Source: Sulfolobales archaeon Acd1
GTDB taxonomy: Archaea; Thermoproteota; Thermoprotei_A; Sulfolobales; Sulfolobaceae
Direction: 5' to 3'
DNA: 64,000 nucleotides
NCBI GenBank assembly: GCA_000389735.1
Contig: APJY01000001.1
Location: 434,001-498,000, forward strand
Of the stretch, positions 48,444 through 57,597 are shown in pieces; position 1 is the stretch's first letter, and each line of letters begins with the position of its first letter. The notes under the pieces are model-generated. The model saw only the letters and a list, made by a program, of their open reading frames with translations. It was not told the DNA's origin and made no database searches. The position numbers and the translations under genes are program-made.

Positions 48444-49624
48444 TACCTCCTCACCCTGTTAGCCAGGAGGGAGTGCATGCCCCAGATCTCTATGAACCCT
48501 CTGGCCTGCTCATCGCTCGGGTACCAGCCCTTGTTATAGCTCGCTATCTTCTCGCTGAACGGCGAGTACGGGCTCCTCCTCCCGAGGATCCGGAACCCAG
48601 AGCCGTCGACCTCGAACCTCACTGTACCGCTGACCCATCTGTTCATCTCGTCCCCAAGCTTCTGGATCTCCTCCCTGAGGGGCTCGAACCAGAGGCCCTG
48701 ATACACCAAATCGGCCCACTCCTGATCCATGAGCCTCTTGAATCTCAGCTCCCTGGGAGTGTAGACCGTCTTCTCGAGATCCTTGTGGGAGTAAATCAGG
48801 GCTAAGGCGGCTGGAGCCTCATAGACCTCCCTGCTCTTGAAGCCCACCACCCTGTTCTCCAGGTGCTCCACCCTACCGAAGCCGTAGGAGCCGAGGTACT
48901 CGTTCAGGAACTTGACCAGGTCCACTAGGTTCATCCTCTTGCCGTTGACGCTCACCGGGACTCCTGACTCGAACTCGACCTCCACCACGGCCTTGCCCTG
49001 GTTCCTTCTCCTGGTCCACTCGAAGGCCTCCTCAGGAACCTCGATCGAAGGGTCGCTTATCACGTCGCCCTCTATCGACCTCCCCCAGAGGTTCTCGTCT
49101 ATGCTGAACTTCGAGCTCTCCGCCTTTATGGGGATCCCCCTCTGCCTGGCGTAGGCTATCTCGTCCTCCCTGGTCATCTTCCAGATCCTCGCCGGGGCTA
49201 TGATGGTGGCGTCAGGCATGAGCGTCATTATCGCCAAATCGAACCTGACTTGATCGTTGCCCTTCGAGGTCGAGCCGTGGGCTATCATGTTAGTCCCCTC
49301 CTTCTTCGCGACCTCCACGACCTTCTCCGCGATCAACGGCCTCGCTAGGGCTGTGCTCAGGGGGTAGACGTCCTCGTAGAGAGCGTTCATTTTCACGGCG
49401 GGGGCTATGAACCTCTCGGCGAACTCGGCCTTAGCGTCTACTAAGTAATGCTTGACAGCCCCAGCCGCTTTCGCCCTCTCTTCCAGAGCCTTGAAGTCCT
49501 CGGGCTGTCCCACGTCTACGGTGACCGTAATGACCTCCGCGTTATATCGCTCCGTCAACCACCTGATCGCGACGGTAGTGTCTAAACCCCCGGAGTACGA
49601 GAGGACTATCTTATCCGAGCCCAT
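48443..49624 (-). CDS. argG: Argininosuccinate synthase
   Basis: The 393-residue synthase joins citrulline and aspartate using ATP. The N-terminal P-loop-like YSGGLDTTVAI is the PP-motif of N-type ATP pyrophosphatases; HGSTSKGNDQVRFD is the second substrate-binding block. It is the first gene of the arginine operon. The ATG at 49624 has a TATA box 31 bases upstream, giving a very short leader. No arginine-box repeat was evident. Confidence 0.96.
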   Translation of the reverse strand: MGSDKIVLSYSGGLDTTVAIRWLTERYNAEVITVTVDVGQPEDFKALEERAKAAGAVKHYLVDAKAEFAERFIAPAVKMNALYEDVYPLSTALARPLIAEKVVEVAKKEGTNMIAHGSTSKGNDQVRFDLAIMTLMPDATIIAPARIWKMTREDEIAYARQRGIPIKAESSKFSIDENLWGRSIEGDVISDPSIEVPEEAFEWTRRRNQGKAVVEVEFESGVPVSVNGKRMNLVDLVKFLNEYLGSYGFGRVEHLENRVVGFKSREVYEAPAALALIYSHKDLEKTVYTPRELRFKRLMDQEWADLVYQGLWFEPLREEIQKLGDEMNRWVSGTVRFEVDGSGFRILGRRSPYSPFSEKIASYNKGWYPSDEQARGFIEIWGMHSLLANRVRR

Positions 49625-49650
49625 GATCCTCGCAACACCAGCTAACGAGA

Positions 49651-49659
49651 ATAATAAAA
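49651..49659 (-). promoter_or_regulatory. TATA box of the arginine operon
   Basis: TTTTATTAT on the minus strand, about 31 bases before ATG 49624 of argG. Confidence 0.5.
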
Positions 49660-49698
49660 GAGACGGAACGTCAAAACATCGGGTTCTCTAAAAAGAGA

Positions 49699-49866
49699 CT
49701 ATTGAGCTCTTCTCGTAAGGGTACCTTGCGGTATCCCCTCAACGTATTCCTTAACGGCGTTCATCACCACGTCCTTCCTGCTGGCGAACCTCCCTTTGTC
49801 AATGAGCTCGTCCATCCTGATCACGATGTCCTCAGGCAACCTAAAGCTTACAACGGATTTTGTCAT
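49699..49866 (-). CDS. Ribbon-helix-helix (CopG-type) regulator, 55 aa
   Basis: A complete short gene: the N-terminal strand SVVSFRLPEDIVIRMDEL followed by two helices (GRFASRKDVVMNAVKEYV) is the RHH fold seen in CopG and in antitoxins, with an extra C-terminal basic tail. It probably binds DNA as a dimer. A strong TATA box (TTTATAAAAA, 49888-49897) is 27 bases before the ATG, a leaderless promoter. No toxin gene lies next to it, so it is more likely a transcription factor than an antitoxin. It lies between the arginine operon and the HTH/zinc-finger gene; regulation of either operon is only a guess. Confidence 0.82.
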   Translation of the reverse strand: MTKSVVSFRLPEDIVIRMDELIDKGRFASRKDVVMNAVKEYVEGIPQGTLTRRAQ

Positions 49867-49887
49867 TACTTTACTATTCGCGTGACT

Positions 49888-49897
49888 TTTTTATAAA
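49888..49897 (-). promoter_or_regulatory. TATA box of the RHH gene
   Basis: TTTATAAAAA on the minus strand, 27 bases before ATG 49866. Confidence 0.55.
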
Positions 49898-49957
49898 CTT
49901 TCCGAGCAGAGCTCTTTAAAATGATAGGGAAATTGTGTAGAAAAGATTTTTAAACTG

Positions 49958-50410
49958 TTACTGGGCGGCAGACAGTATTACGGCCTTCTGGACCTGGAGC
50001 CTCTGCTTGACCTCCTCGAGCCTCGAGGACATAATCGAAGTAGCGGCCTTCAGCTCGTCCTTGTGCTCCTTCCTGACGTGATCCTCGGCGTCGTCCTTGG
50101 TTAGCTTAGCGCCGCAGGCCTTACAGACGAGTGAGTCGCCCTTCTTGACCACGAGGGGATCGATGCCCTTCGAGATCTCAATGAGGATTGGCATGATCTT
50201 CCTCGCCTTCTGTTCGCTCCCGCTCTTCTCGATGATCCTCTGTGCGTAACCCCTGAGCTGGTGCTTTGAGATCCCGTACTTATAGGCGACCGTAGCGGGC
50301 CCCTCGCCCTTAACGAGGTACTCGTGGAGGGCCTCCAGGATGAAGTCACTGCCGCCCAGTATCTTTAAGGCCACGTAATTTATCAAGGCTTTCGTGTCCG
50401 TCTTCCTCAT
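49958..50410 (-). CDS. HTH plus C2H2 zinc-finger protein
   Basis: An N-terminal region contains a helix-turn-helix (about 35-62, GPATVAYKYGISKHQLRGYA) and residues 96-116 form a C-x2-C-x11-H-x4-H zinc finger (CKACG...HVRKEH), followed by a coiled-coil-like helix. It is a probable DNA-binding protein, but the combination is not one I can name. The ATG at 50410 is 26 bases downstream of TATA GAATTTATCC. The gene sits immediately after the pur operon, so it might regulate purine genes; that is inference. Confidence 0.75.
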   Translation of the reverse strand: MRKTDTKALINYVALKILGGSDFILEALHEYLVKGEGPATVAYKYGISKHQLRGYAQRIIEKSGSEQKARKIMPILIEISKGIDPLVVKKGDSLVCKACGAKLTKDDAEDHVRKEHKDELKAATSIMSSRLEEVKQRLQVQKAVILSAAQ

Positions 50411-50537
50411 TCAGGGTCACTAGAGGGGGGATAAATTCTCCTGAGTATTTAAGGACTACAGGTGTTACTCCCGTTGAATTGTACGGTGCCGCAAGATCAG
50501 AATTTCGTAAAGTTCTGTAGAAATCGAACCTAAGTCC

Positions 50538-51494
50538 TTAAGCCAATCGCAGTACCGTACCCCTATAAGTCCTAACGTAAACTCCCTCGCCCTCTTCCAC
50601 CTTGCCCACTATCGCTGGCTCGTCGTACTTCTTGAGTTCCCTCATGACTTCCTCGACCGATGTGGGATCCACGAAGATCAGCATTCCGAAGCCCATGTTG
50701 AAGACCTTGTACATCTCCTCCTCAGGAACCCCCGCCCTCTCGATGGCCTTGAAGACTTCCGGGGGCTCCGGGAGTTCCAAAACTACCTTGTGCTTCGTGA
50801 CCCTCACTACTTTAGTATAGGCCCCCCCGGTTATGTGCGACGCCCCTTTAACCTTGTCCAGAACCGAGAGGACGGCCTTGTGGTAGAACTTTGTGGGCCT
50901 CATCAGATCCTGAGCGTAGTCCTTGAGGGAGAGTCTGCCCTCGCTTATAAGCCTCCTGACCAAGGAATAACCGTTGCTGTGCGGCCCCGAGCTAGGTAGG
51001 CCGATTATTACGTCCCCTGGACTGACCTCGCTCCCGGTTATCAACCTGTCGGATACGCCTACTACCGTGCAAGCCAAATCGAACCCCGTTATCACTCCCG
51101 GCATCACCGCGGTCTCGCCACCTACTATCTCGACCTCAGCCTCCTCGGAGGCCTTCTTCAGGGCGCGTATTATCCTCTCGACCAGCTCGTCGTTGGGCCT
51201 CTCCAAGGCTAAGTAGTCGACCGCTATTATGGGCCTCGAACCCACGCACGCTAGGTCGTTGGTGTTCATCGCTAAGCAGTCCTGGGCCACAGGCTCTATG
51301 ATTCCCGTCTGCAAGGCCAGAAGGGTTTTGGTGCCCACGCCGTCCACGTGTATGGAGAGGTAATGATCTCCTAACTTGATCGCGTTGGCGTAGTGACCTA
51401 CCCCTATCTCGCCCCCTCCGAAGGTCCTCCTGACAAGCTCGTGATATCGCCTAATCTTACCCAGGTCTACCCCTGACTTGGAGTACTCGCTCAC
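50538..51494 (-). CDS. purM: Phosphoribosylformylglycinamidine cyclo-ligase
   Basis: Makes AIR from FGAM with ATP. It has the PurM/PurL-family ATP-binding fold with HVDGVGTKTLLAL, NTNDLACVGSRPI and GGETAVMPGVI. I start at GTG 51494 (SEYSKSGVDLGKIRRYH), which overlaps the purD stop by four bases (GTGA); the longer frame to 51665 runs backward through purD and gives nonsense. 318 residues is the expected length. It is the last pur gene. Confidence 0.95.
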   Translation of the reverse strand: MSEYSKSGVDLGKIRRYHELVRRTFGGGEIGVGHYANAIKLGDHYLSIHVDGVGTKTLLALQTGIIEPVAQDCLAMNTNDLACVGSRPIIAVDYLALERPNDELVERIIRALKKASEEAEVEIVGGETAVMPGVITGFDLACTVVGVSDRLITGSEVSPGDVIIGLPSSGPHSNGYSLVRRLISEGRLSLKDYAQDLMRPTKFYHKAVLSVLDKVKGASHITGGAYTKVVRVTKHKVVLELPEPPEVFKAIERAGVPEEEMYKVFNMGFGMLIFVDPTSVEEVMRELKKYDEPAIVGKVEEGEGVYVRTYRGTVLRLA

Positions 51495-52924
51495 CAAAGC
51501 CCACCCTGGGGCGACCAGTCGGCGCTTACCCCCAGTAGGCCCCTCGCCTCCCTGTTCTTGTAGGTAAACCTGACTATCTCGGCCTTCTCCACTTGCTCGG
51601 CTATAGTGATCCCTATGTCCCTCCTGTATATCAGGGGTATCTCGGAGGAAACGAGAGAGAAGCACTTGTTCAGGGTCTTGTCGGCCTCCTCGAAGGGCTG
51701 AACGGCGACCAGCTCTAACGCTCTACTCCCCTTGGTCACCAGGCTGTTCCCCTCCAAGGCCACGGAGCCGAAGTAGACCTTACAGCCTAACTCCCTCATC
51801 TTGGGCAAGTCCAGCCAGATCCTCTTGTTGCTGGCCATCTCCTTATTCAGAGGGTAACCTCGGGGGGCGACCGCCCTGACCACCGACGGGGCCTCTTCGA
51901 CCTCCAGCTTGGCCTTGGCTAAGTGCCCGGTAGCGGTGAGCTCGAGGACCTCGCCGAAGTCGCTCTTTATCCTAGGAATAATCGCTGATGCCTCAGGGTC
52001 CCCGAGCCTCGAATAGTACTCGATTATCGTGGGCCCCCAGAGGCCCGTGAGCATCATCTGTCCCGAAATCACGCCCACGTACTTCTCCTTGAACGTGTCC
52101 TCTATCGCTTGAATCGTCCTCCTGACTATGTCGTAGGACCTCTCGTACTCCTCGTCCGTGATGAACGGTAGGAGCTTCCCGGGGCCGGATATCGACCCCA
52201 TCCCACCCGTCTCCGGGCCGATGGAGTGGAGGTAAGCGTGCTTGTAGTCCTGAGCTAAGGGCAGGGGTAGGGTGACGTTGCCGTCGCTCAGAACGTGAAG
52301 GGTGTACTCGGGGCCGTCGACCTTCTCCTCGATTATTATCTTGACTGATCCCTTGGCATAGGAGCCTATGGCAGAAACGCCCTTGGACAGGGCGATCCTC
52401 TTCTCCTTGCTCAGATAGGCCTGCAAGTCGGCGACTACCTTCACTCCCTTGCCTCCCACCTGCTCCGCCGGCTTCACCGCCACCGATCCCCCGTATTCCT
52501 TGATGAACTCCGCGGCCTCCTCGACGGAAGAGAAGGCCCTGAACCTCAGCCTTCCGGGAATGCCGTACTTCCACATGAGCTCCCTCATCCAGACCTTGGA
52601 CTTCTCTATCGTTGAGCAGTTCTTCGAGGCCCCTACTACAGGAATCCCCTCCTTCCTGAACTCGTCCGCGACCCCGTTGAAGAGCGGGTCCTCGGGCCCT
52701 ATGACTCCGAAGTCCGGGTTCACCGCCTTTATGACCTGGCGAACGCTCTCGGGATCGGTCGGCTTGCCTATGTAGTAGGTGCCGCCGGTCCTCTCCACTG
52801 CCTCCTTTATTCCCGGGTTCACGTAGCTGGAAACGGCGAACACCCTGTACCCCTTGGGAGAGTTAGCCAAGGCATCAGCTAACGCGTTCTCCCTAGCGCC
52901 GTCCCCGACGAGAAGGACCTTCAC
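51491..52924 (-). CDS. purD: Phosphoribosylamine--glycine ligase
   Basis: The ATP-grasp ligase forming GAR from phosphoribosylamine and glycine. KVLLVGDGARENALA opens the N-domain, GGKGVKVVADL and GPEYTLHVLSDG the ATP-grasp domain; the rest is the C-domain. It follows the second PurF by one base. The 477-residue length is a little longer than bacterial PurD. The N-terminal GDGAREN substitutes for the usual GxGGREHA, which is a variant but plausible. Confidence 0.92.
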   Translation of the reverse strand: MKVLLVGDGARENALADALANSPKGYRVFAVSSYVNPGIKEAVERTGGTYYIGKPTDPESVRQVIKAVNPDFGVIGPEDPLFNGVADEFRKEGIPVVGASKNCSTIEKSKVWMRELMWKYGIPGRLRFRAFSSVEEAAEFIKEYGGSVAVKPAEQVGGKGVKVVADLQAYLSKEKRIALSKGVSAIGSYAKGSVKIIIEEKVDGPEYTLHVLSDGNVTLPLPLAQDYKHAYLHSIGPETGGMGSISGPGKLLPFITDEEYERSYDIVRRTIQAIEDTFKEKYVGVISGQMMLTGLWGPTIIEYYSRLGDPEASAIIPRIKSDFGEVLELTATGHLAKAKLEVEEAPSVVRAVAPRGYPLNKEMASNKRIWLDLPKMRELGCKVYFGSVALEGNSLVTKGSRALELVAVQPFEEADKTLNKCFSLVSSEIPLIYRRDIGITIAEQVEKAEIVRFTYKNREARGLLGVSADWSPQGGLW

Positions 52925-52925
52925 G

Positions 52926-54155
52926 TCAGATCACCTTCGGGTAAACCTTAGTCATGCAACCCAAGCACAGGTGGGAATGACCTATCGCCTTCTTTAAGCC
53001 CTCAACGCTGAGCCAGTAAATGCTGTCCGCCCCTATCACCTTAGCTATCTCCTCATCGCTCAGGTTGGCGGCGATCAGCTCCTTCGAGTCCGGAACCTCC
53101 ATCCCGTAGGGACAAGCGGAGATCAGCTTCGGACTCCCTATCAGCACGTGAACCTCCTTGGCCCCCAGCCTCCTCAGGTTGAACACGGTGTTCTTCAGCG
53201 TGTTCCCGGTCACCATGGAGTCGTCGATCAGGACTACCTTCTTCCCCTTCACCGAGGACTTTATCGGGTTGAGCTTCAGCTGGACTCCGACAACCTTCAG
53301 GAAGTCGTCCTTGGCGAGCATGGTCCTTATGGGGCTTCCGGTCCTCGTGAAGCCCAGGTCCAGCCTCAGGCCTAGCTTCCTTGAGTAGCCTATCGCGTAG
53401 GGGATCGCCGTGTCGGGAACCCCGATAACGACGTCCCCGTTTATCGGCCTCTCCTCAGCTAACGCTTCCCCTATCCTCACCCTCACGTCATAAACGTCGA
53501 GCCCGAAGACCTTGCTGTCGATCCTCGACTGATAAACGATGTCAATAGCACAGTAGGCCCTCCTAGGCTCCTTGACCTGTTTGGTCTGGACGCCGTAAAC
53601 GTCGATTATCACCATCTCTCCCGGCTCGAGCTCCTTGGTCATCTCGCCCCCGAGCACGTTGAACGCCGAGCTCTCTGAGGCTAGAATCGCCAGGTCGAAG
53701 CCGAACCCTCCCATCTGGAGCGGCTTAATGCCGTAATCGTCTTTGTACCCGATCATCCTGCCGTCTTTAGTGAGCACGATGAGACTGGCCGAACCCCTCA
53801 GCTCCGCCAAAGCCCTCTCCGGATCCCTGGCTATGCTATCGGCTATCGAAGGCAGATCGCCCTTGATTACCCCGTCGTAGACCATCACAGCCTCCTTCCC
53901 CTCGACCGGGATCCCCTCGGTGTTGCCGCTATAGCCCACCCCGGCCCAGCCGTGGAGCTGCGCTAACGAATCCTCCTCCACGTCCTCAGGAGCCCTCCTC
54001 TCCCTCAGAGTCGAGAAGCCCTCGTTTAGCGTCGATAGACCGCTGTAGCTGTAGCCCCTGTGCTGGAGGCCTAACGTGCCGTAATATACGAACTTCGTGA
54101 CGTCCCAAACCTTGTCGAAGGCCAGAACTCCGACTATCCCAGCCATATCCGTCAC
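52926..54155 (-). CDS. PurF paralogue with inactivated glutaminase domain
   Basis: A second amidophosphoribosyltransferase-like protein. The Ntn-glutaminase fold is present, but the catalytic Cys is Ala 5 (MAGIVGV where CGVV/CGIV is normal), QHRGQESAG is QHRGYSYSG, the arginine of GHVRYST is lost (GVGYSGNT) and the glutamine-binding N-G is D-G. The PRPP-binding VVLIDDSMVTGNT (307-319) is intact. So it could use free ammonia or bind PRPP as a regulatory partner of the true PurF, with which it overlaps by four bases. GTG 54155 is the start. Confidence 0.88.
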   Translation of the reverse strand: MTDMAGIVGVLAFDKVWDVTKFVYYGTLGLQHRGYSYSGLSTLNEGFSTLRERRAPEDVEEDSLAQLHGWAGVGYSGNTEGIPVEGKEAVMVYDGVIKGDLPSIADSIARDPERALAELRGSASLIVLTKDGRMIGYKDDYGIKPLQMGGFGFDLAILASESSAFNVLGGEMTKELEPGEMVIIDVYGVQTKQVKEPRRAYCAIDIVYQSRIDSKVFGLDVYDVRVRIGEALAEERPINGDVVIGVPDTAIPYAIGYSRKLGLRLDLGFTRTGSPIRTMLAKDDFLKVVGVQLKLNPIKSSVKGKKVVLIDDSMVTGNTLKNTVFNLRRLGAKEVHVLIGSPKLISACPYGMEVPDSKELIAANLSDEEIAKVIGADSIYWLSVEGLKKAIGHSHLCLGCMTKVYPKVI

Positions 54156-55483
54156 CTCGTGAAGGTCGACTCCAACTCCTCGAGCTTATAACTTAGCCGC
54201 AGGGGGTACTTGCCCGTGAAGCAAGCGTGGCAAAGGTCCTTCCTGCCTATGGCCTCGATCATTTCCTCCACCGTTAAGTACTCCACGCTGTCCGCCCCTA
54301 TCTCCTTTGCTATCGCCCCCTCGTCCCTCCCGTAAGCGATGAGTTCCCTCCGAGAGGGGAAGTCGATGCCCATGTAGCACGGGTACCTTATCGGCGGCGA
54401 CCCTACCCTCACGTGAACCTCCTTGGCCCCCGCGTTCCTCAAGTAAGAGACCAACCTCTTCATCGTGTTCCCCCGGACTATCGAGTCGTCTATCAGCACC
54501 ACCCTCTTCCCGCTCACCGCCCTCACCACTACGCCGAACTTCTCCTCTATCATTGTAATCCTCTTGTCGTGAGTTGGCATTATGAACGACCTCAACGAGT
54601 GATAGCTCCTCACCAGCGCGTACTCCAACGGCGTTGCCGTAACCCGTGAGTAGCCTATGGCTATCGGAACGGAGGAGTCAGGCACCGGAACAGCCACGTC
54701 CGCCTCAGCCCTGTGGTTCCTCCCGAGCATCTCGCCCAGCCTCACCCTCGCCTCGTAGACCGAATACCCGTCTATAGTTGAGTCCGCCCTCGCGAAGTAG
54801 ATGTACTCGAAGGAACACGTCGCCGACTCAGGGGGCTTAACGGAGGTGAAAGCGAAGTGGTCCTCCTCAAGGAAGACGACCTCCCCGGGGATCACGTCCC
54901 TCACGACGTCCCCGCCCAACTGCCTTATGGGACCGTCCTCGCTCGCCACGACCAGGTCGTCCCCTATTTTGCCCAACACTAACGGCCTGAAGCCCTTCGG
55001 GTCCCTGAAGGCTGTCAATCTCCCCGAGCTGTTCAAGGCCACCGCTGAGTAGGCACCGTCAGCCCTCTCGAAGACCTTTCTAACTCCCGCGATCGGGTCC
55101 TTTTCAGAGGCTATCAGGTCTAGGAGGAATAGGGTGTCGAGCCTGTAGCCCTCCCTGTAAGCGTTGGTTATCGTCCCGTTGAAGGCGACTGCCACGCTTC
55201 CGTTAGAGAGGGGCTGGCTGTCCTCAACCGTCGTTCTCCCTGTTGTCGAGTACCTCACGTGGCCGATCGCCACGGTCGACTCGAGGTTCCTGATCTCCTC
55301 GTAGTTCAGGGCCTCCTCCACGGTGCCGAGGCCCTTAACTGTGACGAGCCTTCCGTCGATTACAGCCGAAACGCCCGCGCTCTCCTGGCCCCTATGCTGG
55401 TGTAGCTTGAGGAGCTCGTACGTCAACTCCACCGCGTCCTTACCCCTCACCGCCACCACTCCACAGTGCTCCCTCAGCTTCAT
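54152..55483 (-). CDS. purF: Amidophosphoribosyltransferase
   Basis: Forms phosphoribosylamine from PRPP and glutamine, the first committed purine step. Catalytic Cys 7 follows a hexapeptide pro-sequence (MKLREH) that must be removed for Ntn activity. The glutaminase residues QHRGQES (29-35), GHVRYST (74-80) and FNGT (101-104) and the PRTase motif VVLIDDSIVRGNT (328-340) are all intact. Cysteines at 223, 365, 419 and 422 may bind an iron-sulfur cluster as in Bacillus PurF. The gene overlaps purL and the paralogue by four bases each. Confidence 0.94.
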   Translation of the reverse strand: MKLREHCGVVAVRGKDAVELTYELLKLHQHRGQESAGVSAVIDGRLVTVKGLGTVEEALNYEEIRNLESTVAIGHVRYSTTGRTTVEDSQPLSNGSVAVAFNGTITNAYREGYRLDTLFLLDLIASEKDPIAGVRKVFERADGAYSAVALNSSGRLTAFRDPKGFRPLVLGKIGDDLVVASEDGPIRQLGGDVVRDVIPGEVVFLEEDHFAFTSVKPPESATCSFEYIYFARADSTIDGYSVYEARVRLGEMLGRNHRAEADVAVPVPDSSVPIAIGYSRVTATPLEYALVRSYHSLRSFIMPTHDKRITMIEEKFGVVVRAVSGKRVVLIDDSIVRGNTMKRLVSYLRNAGAKEVHVRVGSPPIRYPCYMGIDFPSRRELIAYGRDEGAIAKEIGADSVEYLTVEEMIEAIGRKDLCHACFTGKYPLRLSYKLEELESTFTR

Positions 55484-57597
55484 CCCATCACCTCGTAAAG
55501 GAGCCTGTTCCTCCTGTCGATCTCCTCGGTTAGGTCGACAGTAAGGCCGTCGAGCTCGAGCGAGTAACTCGCCTCGGTGACTTCACCTATCACCGAGGCC
55601 TCAACGCCCCTGGAGTACGCTTTCCTGACAACTGCTTCGGGATCCGACGTTATGACCACGAACCTTCCCGTGCTCTCCGAGAAGAGCTTGGCCAAGGGAG
55701 AAGAGGAATCGGACTTCATCGCGTCCAGGTTCAGTTTGACGCCGAAGCCTTTGGCCAAGACGGGGACCAGACTCCCCACGAGCCCTCCCTTACTCACGTC
55801 CTTGACGAAGACCACTTTCCCCTCGTTAATCAGGTCTATGACGACCTGGGAAGCCAAGTAATCCTCGTTCAGTCTAGGCCTGACCAGTTCCCCGAACTGG
55901 CCGAATATCCTCCCCAAGAGGGTGCCCCTAGTTTCATCCCTCGTCAGGCCGATCTGGACCAAGCGGCCCTCCTCCACCTTGGGCCTAAGGAACTTGTCCT
56001 TAGCCAGGCCGGCCATCACCACGAGGGGGGTCGGTTTGATCGGTTTCCCGTCCTTGTTCTCGTTGTGGAAGCTCACCTTACCCCCGACTATCGGAGTTCC
56101 GAAGAACCTGGCCGCCTCGCTTATCCCCCTGACCGCGTCAACGAAGGAGGCATAAACTTCGGGCTTCCTCGGGTCGCCGAACTGGAGGTGATCTACCAGC
56201 CCTATCCCTTCAGCCCCCACGGCCGCCAGGTTCCTGTAGGCCTCAGCGACTATAGCCCTGCCGCACTCGTAGGCGTCCTCCTCGCAGAGGTCCTGGTTCG
56301 CGTCGCCCTTGAGGGCCAAAAGCTTGCCGTTGGGGAGCTGTATTAAGGCTGAGTCAGCTTCCCCCGGCTTGAGGACCGTTGAAGTCCCCACCTCGTAGTC
56401 GAACTGACTGTAGGCCCACTCCTTGTCCGCCAGGTCAGGGTGAGAAACTACCGCCCTTATGGCCTTCTCCAAGGGCGGAGGGGTTACGTTGTCCTGAGGT
56501 CTCCTTTTCCTTACTACTGGATAGGTGTACCTGGGCGGCTCGAGGAGGAGCCTGGACGGCAGCCTGACCACCTCCTTACCCTTGTACTTAAACACCACCT
56601 CCGGGTTGGCGGTTATCTCCCCTATGTCGGCGCAGGGGTACTCGTAGTACTCGAAGACCTCACAGACCCTCTCGACGTTCTCGGGCCTCACGGCGAAGAG
56701 CATCCTCTCCTGGGTCTCGGAGACGAGCATCATCTCCGGAGTCATGCCTTCGACCCTGAGCGGAAGCCTGTCGAGATGAACCTCGGCCCCCACGCCGTTG
56801 GCCATCTCGGTTACGGCGACTACCAACCCCCCTCCCCCGAGGTCCTTGATGGCCTCCACGTAGTCCAGGACCTCGAGGGTTCCGTCCAGGACGATCTTCC
56901 CCGCGAACGGGTCCGCTATCTGCACCGCCCCTATCTCGTCCTCGCCGCTCAGCTTCCTGGAGGCGAAGGAAGCCCCTCCCAGGCCGTCGATTCCGGTGGC
57001 GCCGACTATGACGAGCTTCAGGCCAGGCCTCTTCACCACGCTGGGGACTATCCTGTCTTTCCTAACCACTCCGACCCCAGCCACGTCGACAAGCGGGTTA
57101 TCCCTGTAGGTCTCGTCGAAACTCAGCTCCCCGCCGACCACGGGAACCCCGATGCTGTTGCCGTAGAATCCTATGCCCTGGATGATGCCCTTGAGGAGCC
57201 ACACGCTCTTCTCGTCCTCCAAAGGGCCTACCCTTATCATGTCGAGAAGGGCCACAGGCCTCGCCCCCTTGCTGATTATGTCCCTGATAATCCCACCCAC
57301 CCCGGTGGCGGCCCCGTTGAAGGGGTCGATGGCTGAGGGATGATTGTGGCTCTCGAGCTTCAGGACTATCGCCCAACCGTCCCCCACGTCTAAGGCGCCG
57401 GCGTCCTGCCAGTCCTCTATCCCCATGACCACCCTTTCCCCCACGCTGTGGAGCGACTTCAGGTAGACCTTCGAGGACTTGTAGGAGCAGTGCTCGCTCC
57501 ACAGCGCGTCAATTGTGAGCCACTCGGCCTCGTTGGGCTCCCTGCCCAAGGTTCGCCTGACCAGCTCCATTTCGTAAGGGGAGAGTGTGAGCCTCAT
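55480..57597 (-). CDS. purL: Phosphoribosylformylglycinamidine synthase subunit PurL
   Basis: The 705-residue small-type PurL converts FGAR to FGAM using ammonia from PurQ within the PurLQS complex. Two PurM-like halves: the first with WSEHCSYKSSK and ESHNHPSAIDPFNGAATGVGG, the second with LKGDANQDLCEEDAYECG and PIVGGKVSFHNE. Complete. The start overlaps purQ by four bases. Confidence 0.96.
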   Translation of the reverse strand: MRLTLSPYEMELVRRTLGREPNEAEWLTIDALWSEHCSYKSSKVYLKSLHSVGERVVMGIEDWQDAGALDVGDGWAIVLKLESHNHPSAIDPFNGAATGVGGIIRDIISKGARPVALLDMIRVGPLEDEKSVWLLKGIIQGIGFYGNSIGVPVVGGELSFDETYRDNPLVDVAGVGVVRKDRIVPSVVKRPGLKLVIVGATGIDGLGGASFASRKLSGEDEIGAVQIADPFAGKIVLDGTLEVLDYVEAIKDLGGGGLVVAVTEMANGVGAEVHLDRLPLRVEGMTPEMMLVSETQERMLFAVRPENVERVCEVFEYYEYPCADIGEITANPEVVFKYKGKEVVRLPSRLLLEPPRYTYPVVRKRRPQDNVTPPPLEKAIRAVVSHPDLADKEWAYSQFDYEVGTSTVLKPGEADSALIQLPNGKLLALKGDANQDLCEEDAYECGRAIVAEAYRNLAAVGAEGIGLVDHLQFGDPRKPEVYASFVDAVRGISEAARFFGTPIVGGKVSFHNENKDGKPIKPTPLVVMAGLAKDKFLRPKVEEGRLVQIGLTRDETRGTLLGRIFGQFGELVRPRLNEDYLASQVVIDLINEGKVVFVKDVSKGGLVGSLVPVLAKGFGVKLNLDAMKSDSSSPLAKLFSESTGRFVVITSDPEAVVRKAYSRGVEASVIGEVTEASYSLELDGLTVDLTEEIDRRNRLLYEVMG

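Noticed and set aside
51495-51665. Upstream extension of purM into purD
   Set aside because: The extra 57 residues are charged and repetitive, do not fit PurM, and lie on purD coding sequence; GTG 51494 gives the normal N-terminus.
54152-55483. Possibility that the two purF genes are a frameshifted single gene
   Set aside because: Each has a complete glutaminase-like and PRTase domain, so they are separate paralogues.
56440-57336. A 298-codon open frame on the plus strand inside purL
   Set aside because: It is the antisense shadow of purL.
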